Translations under genes and position numbers: made by a program
In this document: piece after piece, positions 29,439-37,439 of the stretch
How the letters are laid out: each line of letters starts with the position of its first letter
Position numbering within the stretch: position 1 is the first letter of the stretch
Assembly (NCBI GenBank): GCA_934525595.1
Contig: CAKSZJ010000010.1
Coordinates: 35,658 to 99,657 of the forward strand
From: an uncultured Chiayiivirga sp.
Lineage (GTDB): Bacteria > Pseudomonadota > Gammaproteobacteria > Xanthomonadales > Xanthomonadaceae
DNA length: 64,000 nt
Direction of reading: 5' to 3'
The notes under the pieces: model-generated
What the model was told of the DNA's origin: nothing
What the model saw: only the letters and a program-made list of their open reading frames with translations
The model's database searches: none

Positions 29439-31652
29439 TCAGAAGTACACGCGTATCCCGAAGGCCACCGCGCGGCCCGGCAGCGGGGCGTAGTCGCGCA
29501 GCAGCGAGGTGTGCGGGCGCGCTTCGCTGTCGCCGAGGTTGCTGCCGTCGAGAAACACTTCCCAGCTGGCGTCGGGCAGGTCCCAGCGGTAGGCCAGGTG
29601 GGCGTTGACCAGGGTGTAGCCGGGGCTGGGCTCCTCGTTGTCGGCCACGCGATTCTGGGCGTCGTAGCGCACCGCGCCGGCAGAGGCGCTCAGGCCGCCC
29701 GATGTCCAGGAAAGCCCCACGCCCGCGCGCGTGGGCGCGATGCGCGGCACGTTGCCCTCGTTGGACAGTTCCACGGTGTAGCGATGGAAATGGTCGCCAT
29801 GCGGCACCGCGAGAGCGGCCGTTCGGCTGCCGTGTCCATCGAGCCGGGCGCGCACGGTATCGCCGAACAGGCGCAGGTCGAGCTGGCCGGAAGCGGCATC
29901 GATCAGATGGAACACCGCTTCCGCCTCGGCGCCGCGGAACACGGCGTCCTGCTGGGTCCACAGCCGCACCGGCGTGCCGTGTTCCACCACGCCGGTATCG
30001 GCCTGATAGATGAAGTCGGTGAAGCGGGTCTGGTAGATCGCCGCCTTGAAGGTCATCCGTGCGGTATGTGCGTGCAGGCCGAATTCGGCGCGGTTGGCGC
30101 GCTCGGTGTCGAGGTTGGCGTCGCCGATTTCGATCGAGCGCGTGGCCATGTGCAGGCCTGCGGCATAAAGCTCCTCGTTGATCGGCGCGCGTTCCGAGCG
30201 GTCCAGACCCAGGCGCAGGTCGATGCGGTCGCTGACCTGCCAGATCGCGTTTGCGCAGAGGTTGGCCAAACCGAAGCTGCGCTCACGTGCGCCGACCGGA
30301 TCGAGCTTCACGGTGTCGTAGCGTGCGCCGAGTTCGATCTTGACCGGATCGAAATCCTTTTCCTGCAGCGCGAATGCGCCCAGCGTGCCGGTGCGCGTGG
30401 CCGGCACGAAGGCCTCCTCGCCTTTGGCGCGGAAATCCGAGCGGCCGAACTGCAGGCCGAAGGCACCGCGCCAGCCGGCGATCTCGTTCTGTACCGCCTC
30501 GATGCGGCCGTCGAGGCCGCGGTTGTCGAAGAGGGTGCCGATTCGGTCGCCCTCGAATTCAGTGTGGGTGTAGTCGTTCCAGGCCATGCGCAGGTCCACG
30601 CGCTGCAGGAAGTCGAGCGGGTCGTAGAGGCCGCCGCGCACGTCCCAGCGGTTCTGCACCAGGTCGATGCGCACGCTGCCTTCCTCGTGCCCGTGGTCAT
30701 CCTCGTCGTGGCCGTGGTCGTCGTGGTCACCGTGGCCGTGGTCATGGTCGTGATCGCCGTGCACGTGGGCACCGTCGGGAATGCCGTAGTTGGTGCGGTA
30801 GCTGGAACCGGCCATGCCGAAATAGCCGCGTTCGCCGAGGCGGGTCGCACCGAATCCGGCGGCGCGGGTCTTGATCGCACTGTTGGGCAGGATGCCGGGA
30901 ATCTGTGCTTCGTCCTCGTCGTGATGATGACCGTGGTCGTCATGACCGTGGCCATGGTCGTGTTCATGCTCATGGCTTTCGAGCCGCGCCACGCCGGGGA
31001 TCTCGACATCGTCCGCATTGCGCACCAGTCCGTCGACGTGCAGCACCCAGTGGCCGCTCACGCCATCGAGCCGGAACATGCCGGTGCGCTCGTCGTTGAC
31101 GCTGTTGCCGCGCACTTCGGCGCGGCCGTTGATCGCGCGGTCGGGCAGATCGCTGGCAATGCGGCCGTCGACGACGTTGACCGCGCCGCCGATCGCGCCG
31201 CTGCCGAACAGCAGCGTGGCGGGGCCTTTCAGCACTTCGATCTGGTCGGCCAGGAACGGCTCGACGCTGACCGCGTGGTCGGCGCTGACGGCGGATACGT
31301 CCAGCGTCGCCAGTCCGCCGGAGAGGATCTGCACGCGCGGGCCTTCCTGACCGCGGATGATCGGCCGGCTGACGCCGACGCCGAAATCACCACCCTGCAC
31401 GCCGGTGATTCCGGACAGCGTCTGTCCGAGTGTCGCGCCCTTGCTGCGATCCAGCGTCTCGCCCGCCAGTACCTCGACGGGGGCGGCGATGTCTTCGGCC
31501 GAGGCGCGCATCGGCGTGGCGGTGACGGTGATCTGGTCCAGCTCCCTGGCCGATCGGGATGCTCCATCGGCCGCGTGTGTGGCCGACGGCAGGGCAATGA
31601 GGAGGGTGATCGCGGCGGCCAGCGGCGCGCGGCGGAAGGGCAATTTAGACAT
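29439..31652 (-). CDS. znuD: TonB-dependent zinc receptor, ZnuD-like
   Basis: 737 residues. Signal peptide LAAAITLLIALPSATHAA, then a TonB box-like ELDQITVTATP. The plug domain has RPIIRGQEGPRVQILSGG and GPATLLFGSGAIGGAVNVVDG. A beta barrel ends in Phe (GIRVYF). Two His/Asp-rich stretches, about residues 223-250 and 295-325, lie in predicted external loops, as in neisserial ZnuD, and would capture zinc. The ATG at 31652 places the Zur box 26 nt upstream. The partner merC-like gene is divergent across that box. Confidence 0.92.
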   Translation of the reverse strand: MSKLPFRRAPLAAAITLLIALPSATHAADGASRSARELDQITVTATPMRASAEDIAAPVEVLAGETLDRSKGATLGQTLSGITGVQGGDFGVGVSRPIIRGQEGPRVQILSGGLATLDVSAVSADHAVSVEPFLADQIEVLKGPATLLFGSGAIGGAVNVVDGRIASDLPDRAINGRAEVRGNSVNDERTGMFRLDGVSGHWVLHVDGLVRNADDVEIPGVARLESHEHEHDHGHGHDDHGHHHDEDEAQIPGILPNSAIKTRAAGFGATRLGERGYFGMAGSSYRTNYGIPDGAHVHGDHDHDHGHGDHDDHGHDEDDHGHEEGSVRIDLVQNRWDVRGGLYDPLDFLQRVDLRMAWNDYTHTEFEGDRIGTLFDNRGLDGRIEAVQNEIAGWRGAFGLQFGRSDFRAKGEEAFVPATRTGTLGAFALQEKDFDPVKIELGARYDTVKLDPVGARERSFGLANLCANAIWQVSDRIDLRLGLDRSERAPINEELYAAGLHMATRSIEIGDANLDTERANRAEFGLHAHTARMTFKAAIYQTRFTDFIYQADTGVVEHGTPVRLWTQQDAVFRGAEAEAVFHLIDAASGQLDLRLFGDTVRARLDGHGSRTAALAVPHGDHFHRYTVELSNEGNVPRIAPTRAGVGLSWTSGGLSASAGAVRYDAQNRVADNEEPSPGYTLVNAHLAYRWDLPDASWEVFLDGSNLGDSEARPHTSLLRDYAPLPGRAVAFGIRVYF

Positions 31653-31677
31653 GGGGACTCCAGGCGGTGCGGCAGAG

Positions 31678-31700
31678 GAAATGTTATCAAGTAACATTAC
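31678..31700. promoter_or_regulatory. Zur box between znuD and the merC-like gene
   Basis: A 23-bp palindrome with core AATGTTA-N5-TAACATT. Aligned by hand with the gammaproteobacterial Zur consensus (GAAATGTTATA-N-TATAACATTTC), it matches 18 of 22 defined positions. It covers the region upstream of the znuD start and lies just before the merC -10. Repression by zinc-loaded Zur of both divergent genes is the natural reading. Confidence 0.8.
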
Positions 31701-31711
31701 GGGAGTCATGT

Positions 31712-31717
31712 TATAGT
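31712..31717 (+). promoter_or_regulatory. Putative -10 box (TATAGT) for the merC-like gene
   Basis: TATAGT lies downstream of the Zur box; its -35 would overlap that box. CATGTTATAGTG also looks like half of a second Zur site. Confidence 0.4.
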
Positions 31718-31749
31718 GTTTCCCAATGTCGACACGTGTTCCGGAAGTC

Positions 31750-32172
31750 ATGGCCGTTTCCCGCCCCCGCGATCAGATCGATCAGTTCCAGCGCGCCGGT
31801 GATCGCGTCGGCATGTGGGCATCGCTGCTGTGCGCGGTGCACTGCGCGCTCCTGCCGCTGGCGCTGGCGGTGCTGCCCACGCTGGGGCTGAGCGTGTGGG
31901 GGCGGGTCGATGTGGACCAGGCGTTCGTGGTGTTCGCCACGGTGCTGGGCGTTGCATCGCTGGGCCTGGGCTATCGTCGCCACCGCGCTTTCGCCGCCTG
32001 GCTGCTGCTTGCCGCTGGCCTGGCGCTGGTCTGGGCGAATGCCTTCACCTCGCTGCACGACCACTCGCTCTGGCACGCGCTGATGATGGTGGCCGGTGGG
32101 CTGCTGATCGCTGCCGCGCATCTGGTCAATTACCGGCTGTCCCATCCCGCCGCGGCCGCCGGAACGGCGTGA
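31750..32172 (+). CDS. MerC-domain membrane protein
   Basis: 140 residues with four membrane helices. The paired cysteines of the MerC family are in the first helix (WASLLCAVHCALLPLAL). A His-containing loop (NAFTSLHDHSLWHALMM) precedes the last helix. MerC proteins move mercuric ions, but relatives next to Zur boxes are more likely to act on zinc; this is inference. The ATG at 31750 has GGA four nt upstream; an ATG at 31726 would add eight residues but sits only about 8 nt after the -10. Divergent from znuD. Confidence 0.8.
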   Translation: MAVSRPRDQIDQFQRAGDRVGMWASLLCAVHCALLPLALAVLPTLGLSVWGRVDVDQAFVVFATVLGVASLGLGYRRHRAFAAWLLLAAGLALVWANAFTSLHDHSLWHALMMVAGGLLIAAAHLVNYRLSHPAAAAGTA

Positions 32173-32301
32173 ATGCGTGGGTCCCGGTGACCCGGGGCAG
32201 GGCTCGTACGAAGGCGTGCTTGCGTGACGGTGTGGCGATGGTAGGCTAATCGGCCGCGCGCTGCGCGAGACACTCGATTCCGCGAAAAAGGAGCACTACC
32301 G

Positions 32302-32460
32302 ATGGGCAAGGGCGATCGCAAGACGGCCAAGGGCAAGCGTTATTCCAGCAGCTACGGCAATGCGCGGCCGCACCGCGCGGCCAGCGCTGCGGCGGCGCCG
32401 GCTGCCGTGGTGAGCAAGGCGCCGGCGGCGCGCAAGGCCGCGGCAAAGAAAAAGGCCTGA
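32302..32460 (+). CDS. 30S ribosomal protein THX-like
   Basis: 52 residues. GKGDRKTAKGKRYSSSYGNARP is a clear match to the THX motif, GKGD-K(T)-x-GK-x-SYG-x-RP. An Ala/Lys-rich tail follows. THX is a small basic peptide bound in the head of the 30S subunit. SD AGGAG is ten nt upstream of the ATG, and a TAGGCTAAT-type -10 lies about 52 nt upstream (32242-32250). An intrinsic terminator follows the stop. Easy to miss because of its size. Confidence 0.88.
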   Translation: MGKGDRKTAKGKRYSSSYGNARPHRAASAAAAPAAVVSKAPAARKAAAKKKA

Positions 32461-32472
32461 TCCGGGCCGTGG

Positions 32473-32508
32473 AAAAAAAAAGGGAGCGGCATGCCGCTCC
32501 CCTTTTTT
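32473..32508. terminator. Bidirectional intrinsic terminator (THX / metK)
   Basis: Stem GGGAGCGG / CCGCTCCC (32482-32489, 32494-32501) with loop CATG. A9 lies on one side and T6 on the other, so it gives a U-tract in both directions. It serves the THX gene (+) and metK (-). Confidence 0.92.
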
Positions 32509-32541
32509 GTGCTGCGTCGTGCGGCTCGCGCGCCGCTGCGA

Positions 32542-33783
<1,242 letters not shown>

Positions 33784-33833
33784 TGTTTTTGTTTATCCCT
33801 TGATGCGGATGGAAGGATCAAAAGTGGGGGCGC

Positions 33834-33839
33834 ATGATA
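33834..33839 (-). promoter_or_regulatory. Putative -10 box (TATCAT) for metK
   Basis: TATCAT on the minus strand, 50 nt before the metK ATG. A TTGATG lies upstream but about 20 nt away, longer than optimal. Confidence 0.35.
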
Positions 33840-33902
33840 CCCCTTCGTTCCCGGCGCTGCATCAATGCGCGTTGAACGGGCGCGTGCCCGGTGCGGCGCG
33901 CA

Positions 33903-34511
33903 TCAGCGCCCGGCCAGCGCGGCATAGCGCGCGTGGAGCCGCGCGACGATGGCGTCCAGGGCGTCGATCGGACCGTCGTTGGCGATCACGTCGTGCGCTA
34001 TCGCAAGCCGGGCGGCGCGGTCGACCTGCGCCGCCAGCATGCGCTCGGCCGCGCTGCGGTCCATGCCGTCGCGCGCCATGGCGCGCGCGATCTGGATTTC
34101 GCGCGGCACGTCGACGACCAGGATGCGGTCGAGCCAACCGTAACGGTCGATGCCTTCGGCCAGCAGGGGAATGGCAACGAGCGCGCAGGCCGGGCCGGGG
34201 GCGTGCGCCAGGGCCTTGAGCCGGGCCTGCACGCGCGGATGCAGGATCGCGTTCAGGCGCTCGCGCGCCGCCGCGTCGGCGAACACCACGGCGCGCAGCG
34301 CGGCGCGGTCGAGGCGGCCATCGGATCCGATCAGGTGCGCGCCGAACGCGCCGGCGATTTCGCCCAGCGCGGGCTGCTCCGGTTCGACCAGCTCCCGGGA
34401 CACGAGATCGGCATCGAACACCGGCACGCCGCGCGCGGCGAACCGCGCGGTCACCGCCGATTTGCCCGAGCCGATGCCGCCGGTGATGCCGATGACGAAG
34501 GGAGAGTGCAC
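33903..34511 (-). CDS. coaE: Dephospho-CoA kinase
   Basis: 202 residues; last step of CoA synthesis. P-loop GITGGIGSGKSAV (residues 6-18), then VFDADLVSRELVEP with the substrate-binding DAD motif, LNAILHPRV, and IPLLAEG. The GTG at 34511 follows GAGGA by six nt; the open frame upstream lacks support. Usually near pilD; here it stands alone between metK and the aldolase. Confidence 0.94.
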   Translation of the reverse strand: MHSPFVIGITGGIGSGKSAVTARFAARGVPVFDADLVSRELVEPEQPALGEIAGAFGAHLIGSDGRLDRAALRAVVFADAAARERLNAILHPRVQARLKALAHAPGPACALVAIPLLAEGIDRYGWLDRILVVDVPREIQIARAMARDGMDRSAAERMLAAQVDRAARLAIAHDVIANDGPIDALDAIVARLHARYAALAGR

Positions 34512-34634
34512 GCGGATTCCTCGGTTGGCGCAGGCCACAGCGTACCCGCTGCGGTGCGCCAGCGGGGCGCGTGTTGCCCGGTGCGGGGCGTGCAGGCCGC
34601 GCCGGGACGGACTGCGGATTTCACCGCGAGCCGG

Positions 34635-34640
34635 TATCAT
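34635..34640 (+). promoter_or_regulatory. Putative -10 box (TATCAT) for class I aldolase
   Basis: CCGGTATCATTGG lies 47 nt before the aldolase GTG; same hexamer as before metK. No good -35. Confidence 0.35.
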
Positions 34641-34686
34641 TGGCGGTTCACTTCGCGCCTCAACCAACCCACAGGAGACACGGATC

Positions 34687-35580
34687 GTGGCCATCAACCA
34701 GCAGCAGCGTGACAAGATCGCATCCGGCCAGGGCTTCATCGCCGCGCTCGACCAGAGCGGCGGCAGCACGCCCAAGGCGCTTCGCCTCTACGGCATCGAG
34801 GAATCCGCCTACAGCGGCGAAGCCGAGATGTTCACGCTGGTGCATCGGATGCGCGAGCGCATCGTCACCAGTCCCGCGTTCAATGGCGAGCGCATCGTCG
34901 GTGCGATCCTGTTCGAGCGCACCATGGACGACGACTTCGGCGGCAAGAGCGCGGTTGAGTTCCTGTGGAAAGACAAGGGCGTGGTGCCTTTCCTCAAGAT
35001 CGACAAGGGCCTGATGGACGAGGCCGATGGCGTGCAGCTGATGAAGCCCAATCCCGGTCTGGACGCGCTGCTGGCGCGCGCCAAGGCCAAGGGCGTGTTC
35101 GGCACCAAGGAGCGCTCGGTCATCAAGGCCAACAACCCGTCCGGCATCGCCGCGGTGCTCGACCAGCAGTTCGAGGTGGCGCGCCAGGTGCTGGCCGCAG
35201 GCCTGGTGCCGATCATCGAGCCCGAGGTGGACATCAATGCCGCCGACAAGGCGGACATCGAGGTCGAGTTGAAGAAGGGCCTGCTGGCGCGTCTGGACAC
35301 CATCGATCCGGCGACGCCGGTGATGCTCAAGCTCACCCTGCCCAGCGTGGACGGGTTCTTCAGGGCGCTGGTCGAACACCCGAGCGTGCTCAAGGTCGTT
35401 GCGCTCTCGGGCGGCTATTCGCGCGAGAAGTCCAACGAGCTGCTGGCGAAAAACCCCGGCGTCATCGCCAGCTTCAGCCGCGCGCTGACCGAGGGGCTGA
35501 GTGCGCAGCAGAGCGAGGCGGAGTTCAACCGCACGCTGGATGCGGCGATCGAATCGATCTACCGCGCGTCGATCGCCTGA
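34687..35580 (+). CDS. Class I fructose-bisphosphate aldolase
   Basis: 297 residues. Schiff-base (metal-free) aldolase of the short bacterial type. FIAALDQSGGSTPKALRLYGI at the start contains the phosphate-site DQSGGS; GVVPFLKIDKGL, LVPIIEPEVDINA and PVMLKLTLPSVDGF follow, the last with the probable Schiff-base Lys, and VVALSGGYSREKSNELL closes the site. Acts in glycolysis/gluconeogenesis. The GTG at 34687 has GGAG nine nt upstream. Followed after 45 nt by the glycosyltransferase. Confidence 0.93.
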   Translation: MAINQQQRDKIASGQGFIAALDQSGGSTPKALRLYGIEESAYSGEAEMFTLVHRMRERIVTSPAFNGERIVGAILFERTMDDDFGGKSAVEFLWKDKGVVPFLKIDKGLMDEADGVQLMKPNPGLDALLARAKAKGVFGTKERSVIKANNPSGIAAVLDQQFEVARQVLAAGLVPIIEPEVDINAADKADIEVELKKGLLARLDTIDPATPVMLKLTLPSVDGFFRALVEHPSVLKVVALSGGYSREKSNELLAKNPGVIASFSRALTEGLSAQQSEAEFNRTLDAAIESIYRASIA

Positions 35581-35625
35581 CCAGGCAGCGCCCGCGCGCA
35601 GGTGTGACGGGCGACTGATGCGGCC

Positions 35626-36666
35626 ATGCGTATCGTCCATCTGATTCTCACCCGCCGCTTCGCCGGGAGCGAACGCTATGCCGTGGAGCTGGCCAACGCA
35701 CAGGCGCAGGCCGGTCACGAGGTGACCATGGTGCTGCGACGCGTGGCCACGGAGGATCGGCCGGATGCGATCGCGCACCGCCTCGATCCCGCGGTCCGGG
35801 TGGAGGTGGTCGGCCTGCTTTCGCCGGTCTGGCAGGCGCGGCGCATCGTGCGGCGCCTGCACCCGGACGTGGCGCACGCGCACCTGAGCGGCGGCTGCCG
35901 AGCGCTGCATGGCCTGCGCGGCGAGTGCCTGCGCGTGGCCAGCCTGCATCTGGCTTACAAGGCGCGCCAGCACGCCGATCTCGACGCGCTGGTTGCGATC
36001 GCGCCCTGGCAGCTGCCCGCCATTCCGCCGGCCCTGCGCGCGCGCAGCGTCCAGATCGACAACTGGACGCGGGCAAGGCAGGCGGCACCCGAGGCGCGCG
36101 CGCGCGTCCGCGCCGGCGCGCGCATCGCGCCCGATGCCTTCGTGTTCGGTGCGCTCGGGCGGGTGGAGCGCAGCAAGGGACTCGACGTGCTGGTGGAGGC
36201 CTGGAAGCGCGCCGACCTTCCGGTGGATGCGCGGCTGGTGATCGTCGGGCAGGGCGAGGCCTTCGACGCGTTGCGCAAGGCGGCGCCGCGCGAGGTGGTG
36301 ATGCCGGGGTTTGTCAGTGACCCGCAGGACTGGATGGCCGCCTTCGACGTGTTCGTGAGCGCGGCGCGGCGCGAGCCCTTTGGCCTGGTTCTGCTGGAGG
36401 CCATGGGCGCGCGCTTGCCGATCCTGGCCACCGCCAGCGAAGGCGCGAGACATCTGTCCGGGGTGATCGGCACACCGCTGCTTCCGATCGACGATCCGGC
36501 GGCGCTGGCACAGGCGCTGCGCGAGACTTTCGCGCAGCGTCCGGCACCGCGCGACTATCCGATGGAGCGCTTCGGGCTCGCGGCGCGCGTGGCGGACATC
36601 GAGGCGTTCTACCGGCGTGAACTGGCGGTGTCCGGCAAGGGCGAGACGCCTCCGGAGCCGGCATGA
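35626..36666 (+). CDS. Family 4-like glycosyltransferase
   Basis: 346 residues, GT-B fold. Amino lobe: RRFAGSERYAVELANAQAQAGHEV. Carboxyl lobe: VFGALGRVERSKGLDVLVEAWKRA and VSAARREPFGLVLLEAMGARLPILAT, containing the Glu-x7-Glu donor site (EPFGLVLLE). Cytoplasmic; probable role in lipopolysaccharide or other surface glycan synthesis, substrate unknown. The stop overlaps the DUF2461 ATG (ATGA). Confidence 0.86.
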   Translation: MRIVHLILTRRFAGSERYAVELANAQAQAGHEVTMVLRRVATEDRPDAIAHRLDPAVRVEVVGLLSPVWQARRIVRRLHPDVAHAHLSGGCRALHGLRGECLRVASLHLAYKARQHADLDALVAIAPWQLPAIPPALRARSVQIDNWTRARQAAPEARARVRAGARIAPDAFVFGALGRVERSKGLDVLVEAWKRADLPVDARLVIVGQGEAFDALRKAAPREVVMPGFVSDPQDWMAAFDVFVSAARREPFGLVLLEAMGARLPILATASEGARHLSGVIGTPLLPIDDPAALAQALRETFAQRPAPRDYPMERFGLAARVADIEAFYRRELAVSGKGETPPEPA

Positions 36667-37388
36667 GCCTTCACACCGGCAGGAAGAACGCGGCCGGCGC
36701 GGCGGGTGCGTACTTCAGCAGCCACAGCCTGCGTTTCCTGCGGCAGCTTGCCGCCAACAACGCCAGACCCTGGTTCCAGGCGCATCGTGCCGAGTACGAA
36801 TCCCACCTGCGCGAGCCTTTCCTGACGCTGATCGGCGACCTGCAGCCGGCGCTGGCGAAGATCAGCCCGCACTACCGCGCCGATCCGCGCAAGCAGGGCG
36901 GTTCGCTGTTCCGCATCCACCGCGATGCGCGCTACGGACACGACAAGTCGCCCTACAAGACCTGGCAGGGCGCGCGCTTCTTTCACGAACGTCGTCGCGA
37001 GATGCCCTCGCCCTCGTTCTACGTCCAGCTCCAGCCGGGCGAGAGTTTCGTCGGTGCCGGGCTCTGGCAGCCTGAACCCGACGTGCAGCGGCGCATCCGC
37101 CAGTTCATTTTCGACAATCCTGCGGGCTGGCGGGCGGCGGCCTACGCACCGCGGGTGCGCCGTGCGTTCGTGCTGGAGCGCGAAGGGTCCATGGTGCGCC
37201 CGCCGCGCGGCTATCCGGCAGACTCGCCGCTTATCGAGGATCTCAAGCTGCGCAGCTGGACGCTCTGGCGTCCGCTCGACGATGCGACCATGACCGGGCC
37301 CGGCCTGCTGGCGCTTCTGGAAAGCGATTTCACCGCGCTGGCGCCCTTCGTCGACTACCTCTGCGCGGCGCTCGATCTGGAATTCTGA
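36663..37388 (+). CDS. DUF2461 (TIGR02453-type) protein
   Basis: 241 residues. Recognised by FSSHSLRFLRQLAANNARPWFQAHRAEYE at the start, then FRIHRDARYGHDKSPYKTWQGARFFH and PSPSFYVQLQPGESFVGAGLW. No signal peptide. Function unknown; the family is widespread. ATGA overlap with the glycosyltransferase stop indicates coupling. Convergent with the second S8 protease across a strong hairpin. Confidence 0.88.
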   Translation: MSLHTGRKNAAGAAGAYFSSHSLRFLRQLAANNARPWFQAHRAEYESHLREPFLTLIGDLQPALAKISPHYRADPRKQGGSLFRIHRDARYGHDKSPYKTWQGARFFHERRREMPSPSFYVQLQPGESFVGAGLWQPEPDVQRRIRQFIFDNPAGWRAAAYAPRVRRAFVLEREGSMVRPPRGYPADSPLIEDLKLRSWTLWRPLDDATMTGPGLLALLESDFTALAPFVDYLCAALDLEF

Positions 37389-37397
37389 GGGCCGTCC

Positions 37398-37427
37398 TGC
37401 CGGTCCCGCCGCAAAGCGGGGCCGGCA
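37398..37427. terminator. Hairpin between convergent DUF2461 and S8 protease genes
   Basis: Stem TGCCGGTCCCGC (37398-37409) / GCGGGGCCGGCA (37416-37427), loop of 6, one G-T pair. No T-tract. Likely bidirectional. Confidence 0.45.
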
Positions 37428-37439
37428 CGTCCGGGTCCG

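Noticed and set aside
31726..31749. Upstream ATG for the merC-like gene
   Set aside because: Lies about 8 nt after the -10 and has no SD; the ATG at 31750 is better, though the longer form cannot be excluded.
33784..33902. SAM riboswitch upstream of metK
   Set aside because: Only 119 nt, and no pairing pattern of a known SAM class could be drawn.
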